From contig CALWOF010000003.1 of assembly GCA_944382995.1 (NCBI GenBank), forward strand, positions 1-52,833: a stretch of DNA of 52,833 nt. The letters run 5' to 3'. Source of the DNA: an uncultured Oscillospiraceae bacterium (GTDB lineage: Bacteria > Bacillota > Clostridia > Oscillospirales > Oscillospiraceae). Within the stretch, counting starts at the first letter, position 1. Every line of letters begins with the position of its first letter. The position numbers were made by a program, and so were the translations under genes. Shown one piece after another: positions 26,155 through 34,012 of this stretch. Under the pieces are notes generated by a model. It made no database searches, was not told where the DNA came from, and was given only the letters and a program-made list of their open reading frames with translations.

Positions 26155-27018
26155 TTACTCGGCCACCAGCGCATCCTGAACGCCATAGGTCTCCGCCAGG
26201 GTCTGGATGGAGCCGTCGGCATACTTGCCGTCCAGGAATTCGTTCAGAGCGGCGGCCAGGTCGGAGCCCTTGCGGAAGCCCACGCCGTACTCCTCACTGG
26301 TGAGAGCCACGGTGGAGGTCAGATCCGCGTAGCTGGTGCCCTCGCCGATCATGGCGCCGGCCATGAGGGAGTCAATGATGGCGGCGTCGGCGGTGCCGGA
26401 GGCGACCTCCAGCAGGGCAGTGGCCTGATCGGCGACCTCGGTGTAGCTGTAGCCGTTGGCGGCGGCCACCTCGCAGCCGGCGGAGCCGATCTCCACGGCA
26501 AAGGCCAGATCGGCCAGGCTGTCCTCGGTCTGGTACTGGTCCGCCACGTCGGCGGGGACCACCACTACCTGCTGGTTGATCAGGTAGGGCTGAGAGCACT
26601 CCATGGCAGCCTTCACGTCCTCGGTGAGGGTCATGCCGTTCCACACCACGTCGATGGTCTTGCCGTCCAGCTCCATGATCTTGCTGTCCCAGTCGATGAG
26701 CTGGAACTCAGCGGTGACGCCCAGGCTCTCGGCAAAGGCCTTGGCCAGATCGGCGTCGAAGCCGATCCATTCGCCGTCGGTGTTCTGGTAGTCCATGGGC
26801 TCGAACTCGGTGATGCCTACCACCAGGGTGCCCTTGTCCTGGACAAAGGCCAGGTCACTCTCGGTCCCGGCCTCTTCGCCGCCCTCGGCGGGCTCTTCCG
26901 TGGTCTGGTCGTCGGCGGGGGTCTCCTCGGCGGCGTCATCGCCGCCGCAGGCGGCCAGAGACAGGCACATGGCCAGGGCCAGCAGCAGGGCCCACAGCTT
27001 CTTCATGTTTTTCATCAT
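26155..27018 (-). CDS. Amino acid ABC transporter substrate-binding lipoprotein (SBP_bac_3)
   Basis: 287 residues. A signal peptide (1-23) ends in the lipobox LAAC with lipidated Cys24, followed by an acidic linker (about 27-52), then the periplasmic-binding-protein type II fold: VGITEFEPMDYQNTDGEWIG near 69-88 and FDADLAKAFAESLGV. Two adjacent ATGs (27018, 27015) follow GGAGG. First gene of the operon. Ligand is probably a polar amino acid or cystine; not resolvable here. Confidence 0.93.
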   Translation of the reverse strand: MMKNMKKLWALLLALAMCLSLAACGGDDAAEETPADDQTTEEPAEGGEEAGTESDLAFVQDKGTLVVGITEFEPMDYQNTDGEWIGFDADLAKAFAESLGVTAEFQLIDWDSKIMELDGKTIDVVWNGMTLTEDVKAAMECSQPYLINQQVVVVPADVADQYQTEDSLADLAFAVEIGSAGCEVAAANGYSYTEVADQATALLEVASGTADAAIIDSLMAGAMIGEGTSYADLTSTVALTSEEYGVGFRKGSDLAAALNEFLDGKYADGSIQTLAETYGVQDALVAE

Positions 27019-27068
27019 CCATCCTCCAAATCTCCGGGCTATGGTGCCGCCCGTTTCATTACGTTAGC

Positions 27069-27097
27069 AGTTTACCATACTAAATTATCCCTGTAAA
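27069..27097 (-). promoter_or_regulatory. Promoter of the amino acid ABC operon
   Basis: Reading the minus strand: TTTACA (27097-27092), a 17-bp spacer and TAAACT (27074-27069). It lies about 50 bp upstream of the binding-protein ATG. Confidence 0.6.
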
Positions 27098-27170
27098 GCC
27101 GCAAATTCGGCCAAGAACGGAGAAGGGAGACTTAGAAATTTATGCACCTTCACCAAAACCAGACAGGCCG

Positions 27171-27199
27171 GCATACTCCGCCGCAAGCGGTCATAGAGT
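27171..27199 (+). promoter_or_regulatory. Sigma-E-like sporulation promoter of spoIVA
   Basis: GCATACT (27171-27177), 14 bp, then CATAGAGT (27192-27199). This resembles the sigma-E pattern (KMATATT-N14-CATACAnT), and spoIVA is a sigma-E gene in Bacillus. The predicted start is about 32 nt upstream of the ATG. Confidence 0.5.
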
Positions 27200-27238
27200 T
27201 GGAACATGACTATGGAGCGGAAAAAAGGACGGGATGCT

Positions 27239-28714
27239 ATGAATACCAGTATCTATCAGAATATCGCCACCCGCACCGCCGGCGACATCTATATCGGCGT
27301 GGTGGGTCCCGTGCGCACTGGAAAATCCACCTTCATCAAACGCTTCCTGGAGACCCAGGTGATCCCAAACATCGAAAACGTCTACCGCCGGGAGCGGGCC
27401 CGGGATGAGCTGCCCCAGAGCGGCTCCGGCCGGACCATCATGACCGCCGAGCCCAAGTTCGTCCCGGAGGAGGCCGCTCAGATCCAGCTGCCGGACGGGG
27501 CCTCCTGCTCTGTGCGGCTCATCGACTGCGTGGGATACATGGTGAAGGGTGCCATCGGCCAGATGGAGGACGACGCCCCCCGGATGGTCACCACACCCTG
27601 GTATGACCACGAGATCCCCATGACCGAGGCGGCGGAGATCGGCACCCGGAAGGTCATCACCGAGCACTCCACCATCGGCATCGTGGTCACCACCGACGGC
27701 ACCGTGGCCGACATCCCCCGGGAGGACTACCTGGAGGCGGAGGAGCGGGTGATCCGGGAGCTACAGGAGCTGGGGAAGCCCTTTGTGGTGCTTCTGAACT
27801 CCGCGGACCCGGCCGGCGACCGGGCTCAGGCCATCGCCAGGGACATCGCCTCCCGGTATGAGGTCAACTGCATGGCCGTCAACTGTCTGGAGCTGGGGGA
27901 GGATGCGGTGAACGCCGTGCTCCGGGCGGTGCTCTATGAGTTCCCCATGCAGGAGCTGGACCTGTTCCTTCCCCCCTGGGTGGACGCACTGCCCGCCGAC
28001 CACCCCATCAAGGCGGGACTCTACGACGCGGTCCGGCAGAACACCGCCCGCCTCCGCCACATCCGGGAGGTGGACGGGGTCATCGCCGCTCTGGGGGAGA
28101 GCGGGCACATCAGTGAGGCAAAGGTCACGGCCATCGATCTGGGCACCGGTGTGGCCGCCGCCCGGCTGGCACTGCCCCGGGAGCTGTTCTACCAGACCCT
28201 TTCGGAGCAGTCTGGATTTGAGGTGGCCGACGACGGAGACCTGATGAGCCTGCTGACGAAGCTGGCGGCGGTGAAGGCGGAGTACGACAAGGTCTCCGGG
28301 GCCCTGCGGGACGTGCGGGAGACCGGCTACGGCATCGTGGTGCCCGGCATCGACGAGCTGAAGCTGGAGGAGCCGGAGATCATGAAGCAGGGCGGACGGT
28401 ACGGTGTGCGCCTGAAGGCCAGCGCCCCCAGCATCCACATGATCCGTGCGGACATCGAGACCGCGGTCAGTCCCATCGTGGGCAACGAGAAGCAGTCCGA
28501 GGACATGGTGAACTATCTGCTCCAGGAGTTCGAGGGGGACACCAGCAAGATCTGGCAGTCCAACATCTTCGGCCGCAGCTTCCACGAGCTGGTGAACGAG
28601 GACCTGCAGGCAAAGCTCAAGCGCATGCCGGAGGACGCCCGGAAAAAGCTCCGGGAGACGCTGGAGCGCATCATCAACGAGGGAGGCGGCGGGCTCATCT
28701 GCATCATACTGTGA
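27239..28714 (+). CDS. spoIVA: Stage IV sporulation protein A (SpoIVA), coat morphogenetic ATPase
   Basis: 491 residues against 492 in Bacillus. The ATG at 27239 is chosen over an upstream in-frame start at 27206, since MNTSIYQNIATRTAGDIYIG aligns with known N-termini. Walker A GPVRTGKST has its Lys at 29 (Bacillus Lys30). A TRAFAC-like ATPase domain carries VTTDGT; a middle domain and a C-terminal domain follow, ending in the conserved GGGGLICIIL. It polymerises into the coat basement on the forespore, anchored by SpoVM and, in clostridia, bridged by SipL, both encoded just upstream. Confidence 0.97.
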   Translation: MNTSIYQNIATRTAGDIYIGVVGPVRTGKSTFIKRFLETQVIPNIENVYRRERARDELPQSGSGRTIMTAEPKFVPEEAAQIQLPDGASCSVRLIDCVGYMVKGAIGQMEDDAPRMVTTPWYDHEIPMTEAAEIGTRKVITEHSTIGIVVTTDGTVADIPREDYLEAEERVIRELQELGKPFVVLLNSADPAGDRAQAIARDIASRYEVNCMAVNCLELGEDAVNAVLRAVLYEFPMQELDLFLPPWVDALPADHPIKAGLYDAVRQNTARLRHIREVDGVIAALGESGHISEAKVTAIDLGTGVAAARLALPRELFYQTLSEQSGFEVADDGDLMSLLTKLAAVKAEYDKVSGALRDVRETGYGIVVPGIDELKLEEPEIMKQGGRYGVRLKASAPSIHMIRADIETAVSPIVGNEKQSEDMVNYLLQEFEGDTSKIWQSNIFGRSFHELVNEDLQAKLKRMPEDARKKLRETLERIINEGGGGLICIIL

Positions 28715-28726
28715 GGTCCGTCTGCG

Positions 28727-28757
28727 GCGGGCACCGGAGCGGTCCGGTGCCCGCTTT
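28727..28757 (+). terminator. Terminator after spoIVA
   Basis: A perfect 12-bp stem (GCGGGCACCGGA at 28727-28738 with 28743-28754), a 4-nt loop, then TTT. Confidence 0.75.
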
Positions 28758-28832
28758 CCGTCTGTCCCTCAGAACAGGCCGTTTCACATGGGGCGGGATT
28801 TCCGGATTTCCAGGCTTTTCTCAGATTTTCTC

Positions 28833-28861
28833 TTGAAAATCAACGAAAACTAGAGTATAAT
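28833..28861 (+). promoter_or_regulatory. Sigma-A promoter of the DUF1858 gene
   Basis: TTGAAA (28833-28838), a 17-bp spacer and TATAAT (28856-28861) in an AT-rich stretch. The start is predicted near 28868. Confidence 0.82.
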
Positions 28862-28902
28862 ACCTCTGCTGAATTTCAGAATTAGAATTGGAGGAACCTC
28901 TG

Positions 28903-29112
28903 ATGATCGAGATCACAAAGGACACCGTCATCGGCGACATCCTGGACATCGCCCCCCAGACCGCGCCCATCTTCCTGTCCATCGGCATGCACTGCCTGGG
29001 CTGCCCCTCTTCCCGGGGCGAGACCGTGGAGGAGGCCTGCATGGTCCACGGCGTGGACTGCGACAAGCTGCTGGCCCTGGTGAACGAAGAGGCAAACAAG
29101 AAGGCGGAGTGA
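28903..29112 (+). CDS. DUF1858 domain protein (CxxC small redox/hydrid-cluster-like)
   Basis: 69 residues from the ATG at 28903, 8 bp after GGAGG. It begins MIEITKDTVIGDILDIAPQ; the motif MHCLGCPSS (about residues 28-36) is diagnostic of DUF1858, a small helical domain with a CxxC pair, also found fused to hybrid-cluster-type proteins. It is probably involved in redox or metal handling; no direct function is known. It has its own promoter and a hairpin downstream. Confidence 0.85.
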   Translation: MIEITKDTVIGDILDIAPQTAPIFLSIGMHCLGCPSSRGETVEEACMVHGVDCDKLLALVNEEANKKAE

Positions 29113-29126
29113 ATTCCGGCACCGCG

Positions 29127-29154
29127 GGACGCATACGGGAGACCGTATGCGTCC
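29127..29154 (+). terminator. Hairpin between DUF1858 and trmK
   Basis: A perfect 12-bp stem (GGACGCATACGG at 29127-29138 with 29143-29154) and GAGA tetraloop. No T tract, so a full stop is doubtful. Confidence 0.5.
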
Positions 29155-29189
29155 TCCGGCGCGTACACAGACGAGAGGAGCGGGGCGCC

Positions 29190-29906
29190 ATGGGCAGACA
29201 ACTGGAACTGACGCCCCGGCTTGCGTGTATCGCCGGGTGGGTGCCCCAGGGCGCCCGGATCGCTGATGTTGGCACGGACCACGCGTACCTGCCGGTGTGG
29301 CTGACGCTCCACGGCCGGGTGGCCTCTGCCATTGCCAGCGATCTGCGGCCCGGCCCTCTGGACCGGGCCAGGGAGACCGGCCGGCGCTTCGGCGTGGAGG
29401 GGCGGATCTCCTTCCGTCTGGGCAACGGCCTCCAGGCCGTCGGTCCGGAGGATTGCGACACCGTGGTGATCGCCGGCATGGGCGGGGAGAACATCGCCAT
29501 GATCCTCTCCCGTGCCCCGTGGACGGCGGACGGGGAGCACACGCTGCTGCTCCAGCCACAGTCCAGGGCGGAGGTGCTGCGCGCCTTTCTCCAGGACCAC
29601 GGCTGCGCCATCGTCCGGGAGGCCCTGGTGCTGGACCGGGGGCACCTCTATCCGGTGATGGAGGTGAAGGCGGGGCGGATGTCCCTGACTCCCGGCCAGA
29701 GGCTGGGGGGCGCGAAGCTGCTCCGGGACCCCCTGGGGGACCGGTACCTCATGGAGAAGATCCTCCAGCGGCAGTCCGCCGTGGCGGGGCTGAACCGCTC
29801 GGCAGACCGGGCGGACCGGGACCGGGCGGACCGGCTGCGGGAGGAGATCACCGCTCTGTACATCATGCGAGAGGAGTGGCGCCATGCCAACTGTCCGGGA
29901 AATTGA
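29190..29906 (+). CDS. trmK: tRNA (adenine-22-N1)-methyltransferase
   Basis: 238 residues from the ATG at 29190 (GAGAGGAG upstream). SAM-binding motif I is ADVGTDHAYLPVWL (about 28-41) and the later IAGMGGENI, both typical of TrmK, which forms m1A22 in tRNA. A helical C-terminal domain follows. It overlaps the Nif3-family gene by 23 bp, the usual trmK partner in Firmicutes. Confidence 0.93.
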   Translation: MGRQLELTPRLACIAGWVPQGARIADVGTDHAYLPVWLTLHGRVASAIASDLRPGPLDRARETGRRFGVEGRISFRLGNGLQAVGPEDCDTVVIAGMGGENIAMILSRAPWTADGEHTLLLQPQSRAEVLRAFLQDHGCAIVREALVLDRGHLYPVMEVKAGRMSLTPGQRLGGAKLLRDPLGDRYLMEKILQRQSAVAGLNRSADRADRDRADRLREEITALYIMREEWRHANCPGN

Positions 29907-30678
29907 ACAGGCCCTGTTCGGTCTGGCCCCCAGAGAGGGCGCCATGGACTGGGACAATGTGGGCCAGCTCCTGGGAGACCCGGAGGCCGAGGTCTCAAAG
30001 ATCCTGGTGGCGCTGGACATCACCGAGGCTGTGGCGGACGAGGCCATCGCCGCCGGCTGCCAGCTGATCGTCAGCCACCACCCGGTGATGAACTGCAAAT
30101 GGCTGCCGGTGCAGTCCGTCCGGCGGGACACGCCCCAGGGGCACCTGCTGCTCAAGCTGCTGAAAAACGACGTGTCCGCCATCTGTATGCACACGAACCT
30201 GGATGTGGCCCCCGGCGGCGTCAACGACGCGCTGGCCGCCGCCCTGGGGCTGGAGGACCCTGGGCCCCTGGGGGACCCGGAGGGCCTGTGCCGGGTGGGC
30301 ACCCTGCCGGCTCCCATGTCCTTCCGGGACTTTGCCCGGTATGTCTGCCGGGCGCTCCGCGCCAACGGCGTCCGGTACGCCGGGGACGAGGGCGAGGTAC
30401 GGAGGATCGCGGTAGGCGGCGGCGCCTGCGGCGACTATGAGTTCTGGGCCATCGCCGCCGGATGCGACGTGTTCGTCACATCGGACCTGAGCTATCACCA
30501 GTTCCTGGACGCGGCGGGGAAGGGCATCCGGCTCATCGACGCGGGCCACTTCCCAACGGAGGACCCGGTGTGCGCGGTGCTGGTCCGATACCTGAAGGAG
30601 AGCTTCCCCGCGCTGACCGTGAACAGATCCGCCTCCCACCGGGAGGTCATCCAGTATTACGTAGAAGGAGAGAAATAA
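29884..30678 (+). CDS. Nif3-like dinuclear metal-centre protein (DUF34 family)
   Basis: 264 residues. Metal-ligand motifs are present: VSHHPVMN (about 62-69), HTNLDVAPGGVND (~103-115) and, near the end, DAGHFPTED. The family was once called GTP cyclohydrolase I type 2, but its true function is unsettled; metal chaperoning or a role linked to tRNA modification has been proposed. It is translationally coupled to trmK by a 23-bp overlap. Confidence 0.92.
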   Translation: MPTVREIEQALFGLAPREGAMDWDNVGQLLGDPEAEVSKILVALDITEAVADEAIAAGCQLIVSHHPVMNCKWLPVQSVRRDTPQGHLLLKLLKNDVSAICMHTNLDVAPGGVNDALAAALGLEDPGPLGDPEGLCRVGTLPAPMSFRDFARYVCRALRANGVRYAGDEGEVRRIAVGGGACGDYEFWAIAAGCDVFVTSDLSYHQFLDAAGKGIRLIDAGHFPTEDPVCAVLVRYLKESFPALTVNRSASHREVIQYYVEGEK

Positions 30679-30681
30679 ACC

Positions 30682-31419
30682 ATGTCCGGACATTCCAAGT
30701 GGCATAATATCCAGAAGACCAAGGGCGCGCAGGACGCCAAGCGCTCCGCCGCCTTCACCAAGATCGCCAAGGAGATCATCGTGGCCGTGAAAGAGGGCGG
30801 CGGCTCCGGCGACCCAAACAACAACTCCCGCCTGGCCACCGTCATCGCCAAGGCCAAGGCCGTGAACATGCCAAACGACAACATCAAGCGCACCATCGAC
30901 AAGGCGCTGGGCGCCGGCAGCACCGAGAACTACGAGGCTGTCACCTACGAGGGCTACGGCCCCGGCGGCGTGGCCGTCATCGTGGAGGCCCTGACCGACA
31001 ACCGCCAGCGCACCGCGCCGGAGGTCCGTCACGCCTTCGACAAGTGCAACGGCAACATGGGCGCCCAGGGCTGCGTGTCCTGGTCCTTTGACAAGAAGGG
31101 CGTCATCGTCATCGACAACGAGGAGGGCGAACTGGACGAGGACACCGTCATGATGGACGCGCTGGACGCCGGTGCCGCCGACATGGAGGTGGACGGCCCC
31201 GCCCTGGAGATCACCTGCGATCCGGACGCCTTCAACGACGTGGTGAAGGCCCTGGAGGAGAAGGGGTACACCTTCGCCAGCGCGGAGATCGAGATGGTCC
31301 CCCAGAACTACATCACCCTCTCCGGCGAGGGCGACGTGAAGAACATGGAGAAGCTCATCGACATGCTGGAGGACAACGACGACGTCCAGAACGTCTGGCA
31401 CAACTGGGACAACGACTGA
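30682..31419 (+). CDS. yebC: YebC/PmpR-family protein
   Basis: 245 residues. MSGHSKWHNIQKTKGAQDAK at the N-terminus is diagnostic. Family members were described as DNA-binding regulators; some have since been shown to act on ribosomes stalled at proline-rich stretches. The gene starts 3 bp after the Nif3-family gene and ends before a long heptad inverted repeat. Confidence 0.95.
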   Translation: MSGHSKWHNIQKTKGAQDAKRSAAFTKIAKEIIVAVKEGGGSGDPNNNSRLATVIAKAKAVNMPNDNIKRTIDKALGAGSTENYEAVTYEGYGPGGVAVIVEALTDNRQRTAPEVRHAFDKCNGNMGAQGCVSWSFDKKGVIVIDNEEGELDEDTVMMDALDAGAADMEVDGPALEITCDPDAFNDVVKALEEKGYTFASAEIEMVPQNYITLSGEGDVKNMEKLIDMLEDNDDVQNVWHNWDND

Positions 31420-31448
31420 CCGACCGGAAAATACAAAAGGCAAAAGTG

Positions 31449-31514
31449 AAAAGATAAGAGATAAGAGATGACCTGACCGGGGAACGATCTCTTATCTCTT
31501 ATCTCTTATCTTTT
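31449..31514 (+). repeat. Heptad-built inverted repeat, GATAAGA type, after yebC
   Basis: The left arm (31449-31469) is a run of 7-bp GATAAGA-type units; the right arm (31487-31514) is its perfect reverse complement with one extra 7-bp unit. The stem is 21 bp, the loop about 17 nt. It lies 30 bp after the yebC stop. No T tract, so it differs from an ordinary terminator. Confidence 0.8.
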
Positions 31515-31647
31515 ATCTCTGATCTCAAAAGCGGGTCGTAGGCCTCTTTTTTTGCCCGCATATTCAGCAAAACTAAACTTTTGTGCAATCATGCCGCGCC
31601 GGGGAGGCTGGAAGCCGGGAGAGAGAGGCCGCTCTACCGCCAGTCGG

Positions 31648-31676
31648 TTGCGTTTTTCCGCTTCCTGGGCTACACT
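31648..31676 (+). promoter_or_regulatory. Promoter of XRE regulator 1
   Basis: TTGCGT (31648-31653), a 17-bp spacer and TACACT (31671-31676), 18 bp before the ATG. The same arrangement and distance occur in front of the paralogue at 39309. A box TTTGTGCAAT at 31580-31589 is also found at 39445-39454. Confidence 0.65.
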
Positions 31677-31694
31677 GTGGGCGAGGTGATACAC

Positions 31695-32771
31695 ATGAAC
31701 AAGGAACGGCTGGGCGCTTTTATCGGGGAGCGCCGCCGGGAGCTGGGCCTGACACAAAAGGACCTGGCTGGGCGGCTACATGTGACGGACAAGGCGGTCA
31801 GCAAGTGGGAGAGAGGACTGAGCTACCCGGACGTGACGCTGCTGGAGCCCCTGGCGGGAGCACTGGGCCTGAACATGGAGGAGCTGATGGCCTGCCGCCG
31901 GCAGGAGAGGCGAAAGGAGGAGACGCCAATGAAGGAGCAGGAGACGGTGCGGGGACTGCTGGACATCTCCCGGGACAGCGTGCGTCGGGAGCGGCGGCGT
32001 TCCTGGCAGCGGCTGGGCGCGGTGCTGGTGCTGCTGGCGGTCACCGCCGCCGTGGCGGCTTGGACACAGATCGTCGTGAAGGGGGAGGACCTGACTGAGA
32101 TTTTCCTCAAAGAGACGGTGGACGGGGTCGATTACATCTATGTGCAAATGGACACGGAACATCTGCTGAAGCTCAAGTGCGGCAGCAATGTGGACTTTGA
32201 CGCGATCCAGCAGGAGAACGCGCGGGGCGAGAAGCCTGTCTATCACATCTCCTACCGCTGGAACCGGCTGACGTATCAAGGGGAGCTGACCAGCTGTGAG
32301 CTGACCAGTGCCGAGGTCCTTGGAACCTCCAGAGATATGCTGGGCGCCAGCATCGGACTGGACAAATCCCCCGAGACGCAGGACGCTCTGTTCGGTTTCC
32401 CCAATGTCTTCTGCCGGTATGATTACGTGGAGACGGACCCCGCCGGTCGGGGACAGCTCTGGACGTATAGCTATTGGGTCGAGGAGACAGGGGAGGTCCT
32501 GCTGACTGTGGAGAATATCCTCGCGGACACGTGTGCGGACTATGACGGCGACGGCGTCACAGAGCTGATCGTCCGCACCCGCTGGGTGGAAAAGCCTTAC
32601 GCCGTCTACGACATGGAGGGCGGAGAGGTGACGGTCACCTATCCGGACACGGTGGGCGAAGACTTGGCAGGCAGATTGCTGACAGATGCGGAACTGGCAG
32701 AACAGCAGCAGGAGATGTTGGACCGGCAGGGCGGAGAGAGCGAGGAAGCCCGCAACAGCATTCCCCTGTAA
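31695..32771 (+). CDS. Membrane-anchored XRE-family transcription regulator (paralogue 1)
   Basis: 358 residues. An N-terminal Cro/C1-type helix-turn-helix (about 5-62; KAVSKWERGLSYPDVTLLEP) is followed by a charged linker, one transmembrane helix (about 107-125, LGAVLVLLAVTAAVAAW) and a C-terminal extracytoplasmic domain of about 230 residues rich in Asp, Tyr and Thr (WNRLTYQGEL; DYDGDGVTELIVRTRW). It is very similar to the minus-strand gene 38230-39309, especially in residues 1-125. The layout suggests a one-component sensor joining an outside signal to DNA binding; the signal is unknown. ATG at 31695 with GAGGTGA upstream. A small gene follows 18 bp after. Confidence 0.85.
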   Translation: MNKERLGAFIGERRRELGLTQKDLAGRLHVTDKAVSKWERGLSYPDVTLLEPLAGALGLNMEELMACRRQERRKEETPMKEQETVRGLLDISRDSVRRERRRSWQRLGAVLVLLAVTAAVAAWTQIVVKGEDLTEIFLKETVDGVDYIYVQMDTEHLLKLKCGSNVDFDAIQQENARGEKPVYHISYRWNRLTYQGELTSCELTSAEVLGTSRDMLGASIGLDKSPETQDALFGFPNVFCRYDYVETDPAGRGQLWTYSYWVEETGEVLLTVENILADTCADYDGDGVTELIVRTRWVEKPYAVYDMEGGEVTVTYPDTVGEDLAGRLLTDAELAEQQQEMLDRQGGESEEARNSIPL

Positions 32772-32789
32772 ACCGGAGAGGAGGCATAC

Positions 32790-32960
32790 ATGAACCGACA
32801 CCAGACCCCGGCGGGGCCCTGGCGGGTGTGGGTGGACACCCGGCGGAAGATACTGTCCTTTCACCCGGAGGCGGGAAGCCAGTATCTGGCCTTCCGGAGC
32901 AGGGAGCTGTTCCTCTCCTGCGTGGACCGCTATATCAGCCAGCAGTACCGCTGCCAATAG
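32790..32960 (+). CDS. Small hypothetical protein
   Basis: 56 residues, starting at an ATG 5 bp after GAGAGGAGG, so the start is convincing. It begins MNRHQTPAGPWRVWVDTRRK and ends with two cysteines in the last third (FLSCVDRYIS and RCQ). No family recognised; soluble and basic. It lies between the XRE gene and its terminator, so it is probably the second gene of that operon. Confidence 0.6.
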   Translation: MNRHQTPAGPWRVWVDTRRKILSFHPEAGSQYLAFRSRELFLSCVDRYISQQYRCQ

Positions 32961-32962
32961 AG

Positions 32963-33000
32963 AAAGAGAGGTCCCGGCGTGCGCCGGGACCTCTCTTTTT
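32963..33000 (+). terminator. Terminator of the XRE-1 operon
   Basis: A long stem (AAAGAGAGGTCCCGGC from 32963 with its complement ending at 32998) running into T residues at 32996-33000. Confidence 0.92.
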
Positions 33001-33150
33001 CGCAACGGGAAGGAAGGGTGTGCGCGGGGAACCCAGGAGGGGAGTGCCCCCGCACCGGAAAGGAGGGGTGTGCGCGGGGAACCCAGGAGGGGAGTGCTCC
33101 CGCAACAGGAAGGAAGAGTGTGTGCGAGAAACCCAGGAGGGGTGTCTCGC
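33001..33150 (+). repeat. 50-bp tandem repeat, three units, hairpin-forming
   Basis: Three consecutive 50-bp units (33001-33050, 33051-33100, 33101-33150). Each holds a core AACCCAGGAGGGG flanked by arms that pair. In unit 1 the arms are GTGCG/CGCAC plus GGGG/CCCC. In unit 3 they change together to GTGCGAGA/TCTCGCAC. The 50-bp period is not a multiple of three, so the repeats are not a coding repeat. They lie between the XRE-1 terminator and the 3' side of rnpB. Confidence 0.85.
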
Positions 33151-33165
33151 ACCATTGAAATCAAT

Positions 33166-33235
33166 ATGCTTCAGGGCAAAGGCCCTGAAGCATGGAACAC
33201 CAGAGGGGAGGCGCAAAGCGCCTCCCCTCTGGTGT
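33166..33235 (-). terminator. Two tandem hairpins downstream of rnpB
   Basis: On the minus strand, right after the RNase P RNA end, comes a perfect 18-bp stem (33197-33214 with 33218-33235; core GAGGGGAGGCGC) with a 3-nt loop. A second, perfect 12-bp stem (ATGCTTCAGGGC at 33166-33177 with 33182-33193) follows. Neither has a T tract. Together they probably end or trim the rnpB transcript. Confidence 0.6.
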
Positions 33236-33849
33236 GAGCAAGACTGTAAGCCGGGTTCTGTATTTGACAGTCATCTATCTCGACGTACCGTTGCCGGCAC
33301 GCTCCAGCCACCCCGGGAGCGGCCGGGCCAGCCTCGGGGGTCGGACCCCCTGCTCCCATACCGGTGTTGCTCCGGATAGAGTTTACAGCATCGGACAGTC
33401 TCCAGCCGATGGGTGAGCTCTTACCTCGCCTTTCCACCCTTACCGACAGAGCTGCCTGTCCAAACACACCATATCCTCCCCAACAGGACCGTTCCTGCGG
33501 CGGGCACCTCCGCATCCCCATCCGGCGGCGGAAAATGCCCAGCGAAGAAGGACTTTTCCTGCGTTCACCCAAAATAGGGCGTAGCCGCCGCTGGCCGCGT
33601 ACAGTGAAGGTCTTCACATCCCTGGCGGAAATATCTACGCAGAAGCGGAACGACCCCCTGCGGCGGCTGCGACCGCCGCCTGCGAGGTCAGTATGTTTGG
33701 ACAGACAGCCCTGTCGGCGGTATATCTCTGTTGCACTTTTCCTGAAGTCGCCTTCGGCGGGCGTTACCCGTTATCCTTGCCCTGCGGAGCCCGGACTTTC
33801 CTCACGGACGGCCTTTCGGCCTGGCCGCGCGACTGTCTGTCTTACTCAC
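33234..33849 (-). ncRNA. rnpB: RNase P RNA, type A-like, with enlarged P12 region
   Basis: Minus-strand RNA that matures tRNA 5' ends. Its signature GAGGAAAGTCCGGGCTCC (near 33803-33786), the GGGCAAGGATAACGGGTAACG block, AACAGAGATATACCGCC, AGGGTGGAAAGGCGAGG followed by TAAGAGCTCACC, and the 3' end GAACCCGGCTTACAG match the conserved RNase P core. P1 is visible: GTGAGTAAGAC at the 5' end (33849-33839) pairs with GTCTTGCTCAC at the 3' end (33244-33234). The upstream promoter predicts a start at about 33850. At about 616 nt it is far longer than the usual 350-400. The extra length lies in the P12 position (about 33716-33444), where CTGTCCAAACA pairs with TGTTTGGACAG around a 227-nt insert. Confidence 0.95.
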
Positions 33850-33856
33850 GGCCCTT

Positions 33857-33885
33857 ATTGTACCGGAAGAAGCCGGAATTGTCAA
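33857..33885 (-). promoter_or_regulatory. Promoter of rnpB
   Basis: Minus strand: TTGACA (33885-33880), a 17-bp spacer and TACAAT (33862-33857), one base off consensus overall. It places the transcript start at about 33850, next to the P1 stem. Confidence 0.88.
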
Positions 33886-33931
33886 CGCCCGGGGCCAAGA
33901 TGAAAAAATCCGGACAGCCGTCGTCCGTCGG

Positions 33932-33960
33932 TTGTAATTTTCCTGAAACCGCGGTATAAT
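33932..33960 (+). promoter_or_regulatory. Promoter of murD
   Basis: TTGTAA (33932-33937), a 17-bp spacer and TATAAT (33955-33960). It is divergent from the rnpB promoter, with about 46 bp between the two -35 boxes. Confidence 0.8.
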
Positions 33961-34012
33961 CTTCCTGTCTGACATTCTCTGCCGCTGTGGGCGGCGTAAA
34001 AGGAGCGTATCC

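Noticed and set aside
33001..33150. CRISPR array
   Set aside because: The units are directly adjacent with no unique spacers, only three copies, and no cas genes.
33364..33903. Open frames (plus strand) across rnpB
   Set aside because: The region is explained by RNase P RNA on the minus strand with its promoter.
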